From: Opisthorchis felineus
Taxonomy: Eukaryota > Platyhelminthes > Trematoda > Opisthorchiida > Opisthorchiidae
NCBI GenBank assembly: GCA_004794785.1
Contig: SJOL01009509.1
Span: forward strand, 17,248 to 81,247
Reading direction: 5' to 3'
DNA length: 64,000 nucleotides
Below, one piece after another: positions 50,766 through 61,376 of this stretch (position 1 is the first letter of the stretch; each line of letters starts with the position of its first letter). Both the position numbers and the translations under genes were made by a program. The notes beneath the pieces are model-generated. The model had not been told where the DNA came from and ran no database searches. It worked only from the letters and a program-made list of their open reading frames with translations.

Positions 50766-50951
50766 TAGTTCAAAATAACCTAGAAAACACGGATGTAAGG
50801 ACACGGATGCATTGTGTACATGCGGCTGAACAGGTCCGTTTTGTAAAGGGACGCACTCAACTCTGTCCAGGCATCACACAACAGTTCTCTGATGAATTGA
50901 CGAACGGACACGCACGCGTGCAACATATCGGACACGCAATCACCCACTAAA
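50763..50951 (-). repeat. 3' LTR of the small gypsy element
   Basis: Partner of 51711-51912. The outer border is blurred by an 11-bp hairpin and a small duplication (TGTTCAAAATA next to TAGTTCAAAATA), so the start may be anywhere from 50749 to 50763. Confidence 0.78.
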
Positions 50952-50984
50952 GTCCTTCACCGCTATACTGAGTCAACTCCCGAC

Positions 50985-51676
50985 CAGCTATGACTCCCCT
51001 GCTGATCGACGTAGGCATCCTGAAGAGTCTGTGGTATCTTCCAAACTCATGCGTCCAACCGGAATCCACCTGTATGGTCGGCTTTGGTGTTGGTTCCACA
51101 TTTGGTCCATGCTTTCCAGTTCTAACGTGGTCTAAGTGACAGCGTATTATCCTGCCGTCTTCCAACAGCATATCAATAAGGCTACGGTTTGTTGATGTCA
51201 TACATCCGCGCATCCACTTCTTATCTGAAGGCCGAAGTTTGAGTTAAATATCCTCGCCACTTCGTATTGTGCCAGGTCGGGCATGTCTATCGGCGTTTTG
51301 CTTCATTGAACACTGCCGTTATTTGACCTTAACCGCCAAATCCGGCCGTAGCAGATCCAAACGTATTCGAAGTCTCCGTCCCATTAGCAATTCACACGGC
51401 GCCTGGCCTGCAGTAGTATGCGGCGTAACTCTGTACTGCAGTAAAAACCTATCCAAAACCAAATTTGTTTGCAAATGAGTGTATTTCCCTATCCAGTCTT
51501 GTTTGTAGATGACCTGGGCTTTGTTACAACAATCCACTGTTCACCGCTGCCACCAAGCGTTGAGCTAGACCGTTGGAAGCAGGAAGTTTGCAAGAAAATA
51601 ACAATTCACTTGTTCCACGTATTGGTTCCAAGAACCTCTGGTAACAGTGAATTCCTCAAGCTTTCCGATAGACATT
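50985..51676 (-). pseudogene. Fused gag-integrase remnant
   Basis: A gag start at 51676 reads MSIGKLEEFTVTRGSWNQYV then EQVNCYFLANFL, the usual N-terminus of gypsy gag. After about 90 nt of unclear sequence the integrase C-terminus follows: VLDRFLLQYRVTPHTTAGQA, PCELLMGRRLRIRLDLL, and after a stop LLEDGRIIRCHLDHVR. The segment at the junction (51454-51483) is a 30-bp exact match to the foldback element at 28198-28227. Confidence 0.8.
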
Positions 51677-51710
51677 TGATAGGATGGGTTTGTCAGATCC
51701 GCGCCAGTAT

Positions 51711-51912
51711 TGTAAGTCCAAAGTAACCTAGAAAACACGGATGTAAGGACATGGATGTATTGTGTACACGCAGCCAAACAGGTCCGCTTTATGAAGAAGA
51801 TATGTACACAACTCTGATCACATGTTCAGGAGCTACGCAACAGTTCTCTGGTGTGTTGGCGAACGGACACACACGCGTGTAAAATCTCGGACACATCAAA
51901 CCAGCCACTACA
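51711..51912 (-). repeat. 5' LTR of the small gypsy element
   Basis: On the plus strand it begins TGTAAGTCCAAAGTAACC and ends CCACTACA. It shares long runs with 50763-50951, for example AACCTAGAAAACACGGATGT and CAACAGTTCTCTG. The left copy differs at many positions, so insertion is not recent. No target-site duplication could be fixed. Confidence 0.8.
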
Positions 51913-54900
51913 ATCGTCAAATCAACGGAAGTCGTTGGATAACTCGAGGACCATCCCAAATAAAACCTGTGGCAATCTGTGTGCAGGCTATTTAGTGGGG
52001 CGGGGCTTTGCTGTGAACCAGGTTCGTCATAGACAGCTAGTATAACCGGACAGTCAATATCACCCTTGGAAGTGTTTTCTCCATTTGCCGGGGTGTTGAA
52101 GTGGCCGTTTCTGACTATTACCATGTATCACTCATACGCATGACGCATTGGTCACCAATAGGAATACCGTGGTCCCATGGGACAGTGGCAACCACGTGAC
52201 CGGTTGCTTCAGTTATCTACGCCTGGTAAGCATAGTGATCAAACGTCGCAGTAGCGTAAGTATTGGTCATTTTGCATCAAGTAAAGTACATATGGGTTTG
52301 CCTTGTCGAAATCTTTGGAAAAAGTCCTCACTTTGTTGTCATAGCGTGATGTGATAGATCTGAGTACCCCGATTCGCTGGTAACAAAAGCTTAATCCATC
52401 GAATTTCATTTACCACCTGACGCAAATATTCTTCGAACATGGTTTTGCTAGGTTACTGTTTGGTTGTATAGGAAATAAATGGACGTTCTGATAAGGATGC
52501 TTTAGTGACCTTCCCTGTAAACATGTTTCATTCCTTCACTGTATCAACGTTTTTTTCATATAATCACTTTCGTCTTTCGTGACAATAACGACCAGATCGA
52601 ATTTGGAAGTCGGTAAAAACTTCTGATTTAACTCATGAGTAACACATTGTTATCACTAGGTGGCTTGAAGGGAAGAATCTAAGCCCCTCGATAGCTGTCA
52701 CCACGGGTTTGTTCAGAGAATGCAGCTGAGTTAGTGAACTCATGAATCACTCAACTACTACACTAAGTGATCGCACATAAACTCCAACGAAGAGCTTGTT
52801 TTCGTTGGTAAGTCAACGTTTCACGGATCTAGTCCCCCATTTGAGTTGTAGCATCCATCTGACAACCCCCCGAGTGCTGTCGACAAGATGACAGCCCATC
52901 TTACCAGAAGTTCATTGGATTGATTCACATGAAAACTCGCTTTAGTAAAAACATCTCAACGAAGACCATGTGTCATATCAAACATCTGCTGATGATTGTA
53001 TACCTGACCTTATCCTTGGCGTATTACAAAGGAGACGGAAGAAGTGCCTGGGAAGCACTGCAGCAATGAGACAAACACGATTTATTATTCGTAATGCACT
53101 AGACAAAAGAACTAGGAAATAATTTTGAGTAGGTATTGATGGTAAGGCATGGTGATGTTGGTGGGATAGTGATACGGCCGCTGCCCAGCGGAAAAAACAT
53201 GCGGTGAAACAGTGCCGTACGAGTACGCGCACGCGTCTGAATCACGTCCGATTTCACCGTGTGCCGGAGCAAGGTAAAAAAAGTACACATGTATTTCACG
53301 CCCACCCGATGGCCAAGGCAACGTGTGCACTCCATACTCAAGCGCGCAGACGGTCATCTATGACTAACCGTGACAACGAAAACAACCACACGAGAACCGG
53401 TGTAGGCGTGCAGGAGACACTGGTTGGTTGAGAACAGATCGACCACCAAATATGGTCACAAGTGAATGATATAAATAGAACGCTGTAGTTGCATTAATAC
53501 ACAGTTTTTCTGGCCGCCATCTTGACTTCTGACTGTAACCCGGTAGCATCATAGAAGGTGAAAAGATACAACAGGTAGTCTACGTCCCAAAATCATGAAC
53601 TCTAATTTGAATGAAATTTGAGATGTCTGTGAGTACTGGAACGGTTTATTGGTCTTGCTTTCAGTGCAGAGTTTGTTTATCGCAACCCCCGTTCTGGCCT
53701 ATTAGCACGTCACGTAGGACTTATTACTCCCGATTTTTAGTCACGTGGCCACTATTTATCGGTTGTAATGAACAGATATGTTACCATTGAATCACCCTAA
53801 CTTCGTCGCAAACACATTCGGCCTCATGTGTGCGACTTTGTTGTTGGTCTTGGATTTATTCACAACAGAACACTTGGACATCTTTTGGGGACTACTTAGC
53901 CTGTTGACTCACTTTGGGCTGGTCCGAGTGGGTTAGGATTAACTCTGTCAGATCGTGCTATTCGGATGGAATGAGCTGACCGACCCATTATGATGTGGAT
54001 GTTCATTTCAAAAGAGCTGCAATCCACCTCTGTCAGGATTATGGTGGTTTTGTTACTCCAATTGGATCAGATTTTCGAGTGTGCCACACCAAACACATCA
54101 CGTGGTCTGACAGCTCACCTAGACCTAGCACCCTGTCATCGTTCACCGAGTGGATGACACATTTGTCGGACATGACACAAGATTCAGGTGAGACAGGGCC
54201 CGACCCACACTGTGAGTGATCTCGCTAAGCTGACTGTTACATGCGTGCGTCGGACTTGAGTAAAGGCATTGGTCCCTGGAACAGACACTGAGGAAAAGGC
54301 CTGGCAACAACGGTGGACGTCATTGTCATGTTGGGATTCCCACTACACCCATCATGGGCATTGCAAAGCGTGAGAACCAGTATCAAAGCAGTGGATTAGT
54401 CAACCGGAGAGTTGAAAGCACCGCCACCCGAATATTTCGAACTGTGCCATCACCCCAATCGCTAGGTTAAATTCCTATTGCGGCAAACTAACTCTAATGA
54501 ATAAATGGACGAGCGAGTGAGTACAAATTGACCACCAGTACATATACGCCATTTGCACTTCGCACTCGACTAGCAAATGACCGCAAGATAGATGTGGGTC
54601 CTGATGTGTTCAGTCACACAGTTTCATTCGCGACGGGACTTTCGTGATTCGTCCTTTTATACGTCATCCGCGTGTTAGACTTCCGTTTAGGTAAGGATGA
54701 TAATGAAGATGTTGCCTCTGCAAGCGTTTTCTTCAAGTAGGCTGATCTCACTTGACTGGTGGTGATGGTTAAAAGTTATTGATTGGCCTGATTGGTGCGT
54801 TGGTAGTAGGACAGGTGGACATGCATGAGTGAAATCGTGCTGTCTACTACTTGAAATTTCTATTGATTGATGTTTCCTATAACCTGGTAGCATAATTTTA

Positions 54901-55241
54901 CTTAGGATAGCTGGGGCTCCTAAAGTGACCAGAGTCAACTAACCAACATTGACCTAGATATCCGAACACAGTCGACACAGTCGGCTGGTGAACAGTGACT
55001 TACATATCCGGGCTGCATTGACTGTGCGGTGATGCCTATTCATACGGTTGCACATGCACTGCATCTTACGTAATACCATGCACTTTCCCACAGACTGTTG
55101 GATAAGTAAGCTTAATGTGACTTAGTTCAACGTCCAACCACACTCAACTTAGCTAGAGAAATGCCTTTGATAACGGCATTAGGTATGAGCATACAGTGCA
55201 GAATAACTGAGGCAACTGTGTCACTTACATACGTACGTTAG
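51913..55241. other. Stretch without recognised genes
   Basis: Only short open frames in several directions. A plus-strand frame at 53995-54219 (AAIHLCQDYGGFVTPIGSDF) looks mildly coding-like but has no supporting borders. Confidence 0.4.
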
Positions 55242-55303
55242 CTGACCGTCAATTGGACGAAGTTCCTTGGAGTGATGAGCAATATTTTCATTCACGATAT
55301 TCA
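55242..55303 (+). CDS. Candidate exon f of unidentified plus-strand gene
   Basis: Reads DRQLDEVPWSDEQYFHSRYS between CGTTAG and a good donor (ATTCA then GTATGTG), leaving at phase 0. It joins in frame to the next candidate exon at 55566 after a 262-nt intron. The product is not recognised. Whether it belongs to the same gene as exons a-d, 11 kb upstream across two gypsy elements, is an inference. Confidence 0.45.
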
Positions 55304-55565
55304 GTATGTGTTACAAGGGTTCCTCACACTATTTTGGCGCTGATTGCTCGCACAACAGATTTCATTCAGTTCATTTGCTGTCTAGAAATGTTTGATCCTC
55401 TTCGACATATCCAAGGGCAGTGTATTCTGAAACACGGAAGGAAAGCATGCTTGAAATAGAATTTAGTCGAGAGAGTTTTCCACGCGGAGATCACTTTCGT
55501 AGTATCTAACTAGGAGACCGAAGTGGACAAAACCGATACCAGAGCCCTATCAGTTTATTTTCTAG

Positions 55566-55682
55566 GTAGTTACACATGGAGAAGGGGTTTTGATTTCTAC
55601 GATGGACCTGAACGACCTGAACGGAAAAGTAGATTTTACTTTCGCCTGTTCAGACGTGCATTGGGCGTGCACTGGTGGAGTG
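55566..55682 (+). CDS. Candidate exon g of unidentified plus-strand gene
   Basis: After the pyrimidine-rich acceptor TTTATTTTCTAG the segment reads VVTHGEGVLISTMDLNDLNG then KVDFTFACSDVHWACTGGV in phase 0. The donor used here (GAGTG then GTAACA) keeps phase 0 for the exon at 59462; the frame stays open to 55772, so a longer exon ending near 55744 is possible. Beta-strand-like composition; family not recognised. Confidence 0.45.
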
Positions 55683-58534
55683 GTAACAACATGTTCGCCT
55701 CGGATATCAGGTTTCTGGCACGGTCAAGCATATGCTCTGATGAGGTCTAATAAGAGGGAAACTCGAGTCTAACTGTTCCTCCATGTCAACAGGAATGCTG
55801 TTTAAACGAAAATGATGTAAATGTAAACTTAATTGGATTGGACAATTGAACGTTTTGGCATCACACACCGTATGAAGTAACTTGAGAAGATGGCTTGTCA
55901 TACATTTTGCATCTCTAATGCAAAAACCGTCTAATTATTGCAATCCGTAGTAAAAGAAGGCAAGCGACGACTGAGCGCCCGTTTTTTTCTACCAGTGAGC
56001 CTCAATGATCCAACGGGTCTGAGACCACACTACACTACATTGTGGAAGTTGAGTGCCAACAATGTATGAGAGCGCTTCTTCACCAGTGCGCAACACTCAG
56101 CTGTCCGCAAGTCTACTGCTGGTTAGTGAAGTCTCAGTAGGCCGGTTAAAGGCTCAGTGTAGCGGCAAAACGATTGAAAGGTGAAAATCTAGGGTTAGGA
56201 CAAAAAGAAGGGTGAAAAGTTGGAAACGAATTTGCCTACAAATAAAGCAACTCAAGAGGGGAAGGACCAGGAGCAATACTATTGAAAAGGCGTGTGACAG
56301 AATCAAGGGGCTGTCTCGCAGCCCGGGAGCAAGATTCTTTCGAAGTGATCCGGGAAAACGGTATTTCAAACGGATTCCAAACAAAGTCTGGACTCCTTCT
56401 GCATAAGGGCTGGAACAGCCTATCTTGGCGGCTTATTTTGTTTCATATTAACTCCAAACGCTAAAAAGCTGGCACGTTTAGTTGTGTTGGTTTTATTTAT
56501 TTATTCGCTCTCTTTCCATTGTCTATGAGGATTAAAAAGCTCTTTATCTTTTAGGAGGATAGGGTTTGCAGCACGCTCCTGGTATTTTGAATGCTCCGGT
56601 GAGTTCTCCGTCTATCCCCTTTCTTCTCTTCCTTTCTAGCGAAAACAGATTCAGTTCTTTGAGTCTGTCTTAGCAAAGAAGAGCTCAGAGTCTAGTAAAC
56701 GATCTGGAAAACCGGCGATGAATGCGCTCCGGAATTCTGATATCTTTGGTTTAGGTTGAAGCCTTATGCCCGTACTCGATATTCACAGTGAGGCGTAACA
56801 TAAACCTTGGAGCGAGGTATTTACATCTGGGAATTTACGAGATAACGAAATGTATCAACTTTTACTCGCTTTTAAAGTCGGAGTGAATAAAAAAACACAA
56901 CTGTCATGTGAAAAATTGACGCACACTCAGTTTCTTTGTTCAAGCTTTCATTAGGGCTTCAGACACAAACTCAGTCCACTAAAACTGTTGGGGCTCAATT
57001 GATCTCATTTGATACGAATAAGTATATGGAACCTCTAAGTAAGGCAGTAATTAGATGAGGGTATCCAGATCGTTTTGCAACATTTATGGCGTTTCGCAAC
57101 GCTATTCTTCAAGACGGACAAAAACTAACTGAGCTTCTATGTTTCTGAAGAGAACTTGCCTTATTCGAACCATTTTTCTGCGATTAGATCTAAGTGACCG
57201 GTTAACGAGGTGTGTGTATACAATCTATCAATATCACTGTTCGGTTTTCGAAGGACCGGGTGAGGAACAAAGAGTTTCGTGGAGTAGTCGTTATAACAAT
57301 TGTCGTTACGCCATATTATTGATTCAACCAATGATCTCAGCCACGAACTGACAGTTACTCGTCGTGGCTTAACTTGTTTTGAATAAGTAGTGCTCATTCC
57401 AGTCGAATTCAGATACGAAACAAAAACAGGGGCACTCCGGTCAGCGAAATAGCTACTCACTCGTAATGTGGTTGGTTTGCTTCTACTGGGTGTGAAAGCT
57501 TTTCCTGTCCAATAAACAAAGGATTCCGCTAGCACAGAGAGCTTAGGGTGTGAAAAGCGTGTTAGTAAAATTGAATGACATTCCTAGAGCTTCGTTATGA
57601 ACAACGTGTAGAAGCTAGGAATTGCCAAAACCGTTCCTCTGCTTAAATCATCTCTTAGATGGAGGTTTTTTGACGATGTTACCTTTGTTGCCCTGTTCCT
57701 CGACTGGGGGTTGGACAGAAATGCCATAGTGTAGCCTGACTACACAAATGCTTTTGGAAGACTGACCAAAGGTGCTTATTAAAAAACCTTTTCCAATAAT
57801 GTACCCAACCATAATTACTTCATTACTATGCCTTGTTGCATCAGTCAGTTTAGTTCTGCCCCAATTCTTATACTCTATGAATGTCAGACATCCTCTGTTT
57901 GCTCAGTCCTTAATTTGTTGCAAGTATGCCGACGACAATGTTACCAGCTGCTTCTGTTCTGGACCTCAGGTTCTCCTTTAACTGCCAATCAGCCTCACAA
58001 CTGTCATGAGCTAATCTTCTCTCTCTTTGTATTAACCTGAATGTGTAAAAAGGCTTAGATGTGCTTCTCAACTTTGTTTCTTTTTTTGCTTCTAGTTCTT
58101 ACTTCACAATAAATCCAGCATTTCCGCTAACGACCGGTTAATTCTAAAATCTCATTCTTTGGATTAGTTGGACGTGATTTCTTTCCATAGTTTCCGTGAT
58201 CCAGATATGTTAGACCACTAGCCAACTTTCTTTTGTCTTCATTATCTGTCTTTTCCGCGTCATCTAACTCTTCAGTTTGTGATCTCACTCATTTTCTCCA
58301 TTCATTCCATGATCTTCGGTTCTCCCCTGGCCTCAAGGAGAAAGGCGTGATGTCGATGATCAGACACCTTACTCATCATCCAAGTGTACCTGTCCAGCTA
58401 CTACAGTCTTTGTTGAATTAACTGTTCGTGGATGATTGCGCGATTCACAAAAACTTCATTCACACCAATCCCGTTTGAGCAGTCCTGTCTCACCTGGTGA
58501 AGTTATTCCAGTGAGTTCATACCGAACAGGAGAA

Positions 58535-58579
58535 GCACTGGACCCTGGTTTCGCTCGTGCTAAAGCTCATCAGCAGTGC
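58535..58579 (-). ncRNA. Type I hammerhead ribozyme, intact core
   Basis: On the minus strand: GCACTG, CTGATGA, GCTTTAGCACGAGC, GAAA, CCAGGGTC, CAGTGC. Stem I is six perfect pairs (GCACUG with CAGUGC). Stem II is GCUU with GAGC (one G-U). Stem III is very short: A-U, two C-G pairs and a 2-nt loop. All core bases (CUGAUGA, GAAA, UC before the cut) are present, and self-cleavage would fall between 58541 and 58540. Hammerheads with such short stem III occur in Penelope-like elements and metazoan retrozymes and usually cut best as dimers. It sits directly after a tRNA-like SINE body on the same strand, as in the SM-alpha repeats of Schistosoma. Confidence 0.88.
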
Positions 58580-58985
58580 ATATTCTTGGCCGTGTTGGGG
58601 TTTCAATTCCGGACATTTGAAATGCGAGGCGAGCGTGTTATCACTACTCCACCAACGCACGCTGGATGCAGCTGAACCATCATGTCTGAAAAGGTGAACT
58701 CGTTCACGCTTCAGCCATGTAATTGGTTAGCTCGAAGCCTCGAACCACGATCCAGTAGCTGTCCTGGTTGTGTCGATCGAATGAGTCGACTGTTAGGACT
58801 TCCCAGTCAAGTAGCGTCACACGGGTTTGAAACCAGCTGGATGATTTTCGGAACTTGGTAACTTATTACGAGACGACCACTTCAGTCCACATAGATGGCT
58901 GCTCATGAATTTACTTAACAGTATTTCAGGCTCCTACTCGTACGCATATTAGCAGACACTAAAAGACAGAATGTTACCAATCTCG
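58535..58985 (-). mobile_element. tRNA-like SINE ending in a hammerhead (family 1)
   Basis: Read on the minus strand: a body of about 300 bp (58985-58690), a tRNA-like segment (58650-58595) with an A-box-like TAGTGATAACACGC and a weak B box (GGAATTGAAACCC), then the hammerhead. The body matches 1469-1823 over about 350 bp. The arrangement of an internal Pol III promoter plus a hammerhead is that of the Schistosoma SM-alpha SINE-like repeats. Whether body and head are one unit is inferred from the shared layout of the two copies. Confidence 0.75.
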
Positions 58986-59461
58986 CATTCGGCCCGTAAT
59001 TGAAGCAGAAGCCGACGAATGGACAAGAAAAGACCTCACCCTTAAACGAGAGAACGGTATGAGTGTGAATTAATTATTTCCAGGAATTTTGAGGCTTACC
59101 ACGGCATTCGTAAAAAAATAGTTGATTGTATGTTACCCATTGCACGCTGTTCTATCAAAACGCAACTCAGTGTTCAACACGTGTCCTAATTTTAAGTCAA
59201 ATTTCATGCGAGAAAAATCGGCCAACCGTAATTCTATGTTGAGTCATTTGACACGGATGCTTATGAGTAGTGTGTAAACCGCTCACGTTTGACCTGAAAA
59301 TGTGTCAGTAGATTACTTTTCAACTTTTAGCACGTCCACTCTTTCGTTACTTCTGCTCGTGTTGTGAGTTGTATATCCCACCACTTGATGGTGTACAAAA
59401 CTCGACTTTGCTTGACGTAAGATGAAATTGGTTGTTGCTCAAATGGTTGTCATTCTCTTAG

Positions 59462-59646
59462 CCAAGTTTGGCATTAAAATCGAATGTTTTCGTCCCAAAC
59501 CGAAAAGACATAATCAGTGCACTCACTGATGGTATTTCCTGGATTGGAGACAAAGTGTTTGCAGGCCAATTTCAATCAGCAGCCAATCGACTCAAACGAG
59601 CTGCCGATATCTCCACACACTGTGGAATAAAACTTCTGGAATATAT
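59462..59646 (+). CDS. Candidate exon h of unidentified plus-strand gene
   Basis: The longest segment of this gene candidate. After TTCTCTTAG it reads SLALKSNVFVPNRKDIISAL, TDGISWIGDKVFAGQFQSAA, NRLKRAADISTHCGIKLLEY and would leave at phase 2 through GAATATAT then GTAACTT. The C-terminal half looks like an amphipathic helix. The phase fits both neighbours. No family recognised. Confidence 0.5.
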
Positions 59647-60392
59647 GTAACTTGACAACACTTGCCTGATCCATACTACTGGACTGGCAAGGCAGAGTGC
59701 ACCGGATGTTGCTTCCTGATCTGATTGGTGAAACATTTGGTGGAATAAATGTGATTCAGCGAAACTGTGTAAATTTTGTGGATAGAGTTGTCTGAATTGT
59801 ATTCCATCCTAGCAGAGCCCTAGATGAAAAGACAAGCAATGTGGAAGATCAACCTCTGACAATAAGGCCAAGGTTTTCCTCCTATGTTGACGTTTCGTTC
59901 GCCCAGGTTGTTTCTAATCAAGGTTTATGGAGGCAAATAGTCATTTGCAAGTTAAGCTGGTGTTACCGGGAAAATCAGGTTTTTAATACATCCGGCGGAA
60001 AGGATCATCATCGTTATCAGTAGTACTCAAACCAAGTGGACGGATTCGGATGATGTTTGATCACTAGGTGGCAAATTCCATCGGAAATTGAGCCCAGAAT
60101 CTTCAACATTTTCCTTTGAGCAACTCATTTAAAAACATCAGAAAGTGGATAATGGACGTAAAATAGATAAATGGATAGTTGAATAAAATAATAAAACCAC
60201 CCCATGGTACCGTTTTGTCAAAAGAGAGAGATGATAAATTCTCACCCCTTCGCCTCAGGACTCCCATAAATTACTTCGTCGTGTGAATCACATTTCGATC
60301 GCTGCTTCTCCTCTCTCGTTTCAGGGCATCCACCAGCTCGTTTGTGAGTTCATAAACGCTTACACCTAAGTACAAGTAACGTGCTTGTATAG

Positions 60393-60483
60393 TTCATGGG
60401 GCTCCAGCTGGGTGGAGGAGGGAACTGCAAGTTTGTCACTTCAACAATTTCACCAGATGAAACGGAAAGCTGTATTCGAGAAT
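60393..60483 (+). CDS. Candidate exon i, followed by a 36-nt intron
   Basis: Starts after GCTTGTATAG and ends at a strong donor (GAGAAT then GTAAGAGG). In the phase left by exon h it reads SWGSSWVEEGTASLSLQQFH then QMKRKAVFEN. A second frame is also open (FMGLQLGGGGNCKFVTSTIS), so the frame is not settled. The acceptor of the next exon (TTTTGTTGTTTTAG) lies only 36 nt downstream. Confidence 0.45.
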
Positions 60484-60519
60484 GTAAGAGGCGTTAACTA
60501 CCGAGTTTTGTTGTTTTAG

Positions 60520-60558
60520 TCTCACATCCTCCTGCCTGGTCATGGTGGCAAGAGATAA
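60520..60558 (+). CDS. Candidate terminal exon j
   Basis: In the frame of exon h-i this exon reads SHILLPGHGGKR and stops at TAA (60556-60558). In the alternative frame of exon i it would run on to TAA at 60744-60746 as SHPPAWSWWQEIIFQYLDAR and further, about 75 residues. Both join correctly across the 36-nt intron, so only a transcript can decide. No polyadenylation signal close by was noticed. Confidence 0.35.
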   Translation, partial: SHILLPGHGGKR

Positions 60559-60924
60559 TATTCCAATATTTAGATGCAAGAATTAGCATCCCAGTAAACT
60601 TCCGGTATCTGTTATTTCATAAGTTTAAGAAGCTTTCAATTCAACGGCAAGTACAAGATCGTCACGATGGCCACAATACCTGTTCAGGAGACGCACGAAC
60701 TGGTATTAATTCTTACTTACGAGAAAACGAAGTGCGTGTGCCATAAACTGTTCGCATTTTCTATCTCCTATCTCATGCTAAAGCTACACATGTCCGTTCA
60801 CTTCTTCACACAGTGAAGTACGACCTGTATCCCTGACGAAAGCAACTGAGGCGCGTATGCAGTTAAGCTGTTGAAGTATTGCTGACGAATTGTAGGTGGT
60901 AGCGGGATTCGTAGAATTCACTCA

Positions 60925-61376
60925 CATTCACATCACTCTCGTCTAAACAGTTCTCCTCCTTTCCTAGCTTGCTTATTCTGACGAGTCCACACCAACGGGA
61001 AAATGAAAGGAATTAGGTTCCGTCGTTTGCAGTGCATTTACTTGGCCGTCTGAACATGTTCACGTCTGAGCGATCTGACCGGTTGGTCCACAGCATCAAA
61101 CCGGTAACTGTCCTGGATGTGTCGAGACATTGACCCGCCTGTCAGGTTTCGTGATTGAGGTGTGTCCAATGTGCACAAGTAGAGTGGTAGTAACACACTC
61201 GCTTTGCGCGTCAGATATCCGGGGTTCAAGTACAGGCCGGCCAGGGATACGCACTGCTTCAACATTTTCATCAATAGCGAAATTCGAGTAGTGCCTCCTT
61301 TTTTGGTGTAGACTCACCAGGATAATTACATCAGCACCGGGGAGGTACCCCTCAAACTAGAGTGATGTGAATGCAT
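60925..61376. mobile_element. 445-bp foldback element around a SINE
   Basis: Left arm 60925-60993 (CATTCACATCACTCTCGTC ... GACGAGTCCACACC) and right arm 61305-61376 are inverted relatives; the outer 15 bp (CATTCACATCACTCT) are exact. Between them lies the SINE at 61165-61302. A relative of the left arm is at 38177-38248 in the same orientation. Confidence 0.6.
61165..61302 (+). mobile_element. Family-1 related tRNA-like SINE with broken hammerhead
   Basis: Plus strand: AGAGTGGTAGTAACACACTC (A-box side), CCGGGGTTCAAGTACAG (B-box side), then GGCCAGGGATACGCACTGCT in the place of the ribozyme's stem I, and TAGCGAAATTCGAGTAGTGC. CTGATGA is lost (CTTCAAC). Lies between the inverted arms of a 445-bp foldback element. 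Confidence 0.65.

Larger units (their letters stand above)
50763..51912 (-). mobile_element. 1.15-kb gypsy deletion derivative with two LTRs
   Basis: Two direct repeats of about 190-200 bp (50763-50951 and 51711-51912) bound a minus-strand internal region with the start of gag, a junction, and the end of integrase. The right repeat has TG...CA ends. A candidate primer-binding site, TGGCGCGGATCTGAC, starts 5 nt inside the 5' LTR (51706 down to 51692). Everything from the gag core through RT, RNase H and the integrase core is missing. The copy could only have moved with help from a full element. Confidence 0.8.
55750..59461. other. Presumed intron, mostly featureless
   Basis: Apart from the hammerhead SINE at 58535-58985 I recognise nothing. 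A 124-codon minus-strand frame (57161-57535) has no known motif. Confidence 0.4.

Noticed and set aside
55737..55773. CTGATGAGGTCTAATAAGAG then GGAAACTCGAGTC, hammerhead-like
   Set aside because: Stem III and GAAA fit, but the base before GAAA is G instead of C and stem I does not pair.
57772..57981. Frame with CKYADDNVTSC, reminiscent of an RT active site
   Set aside because: Flanking sequence shows none of the other RT blocks.
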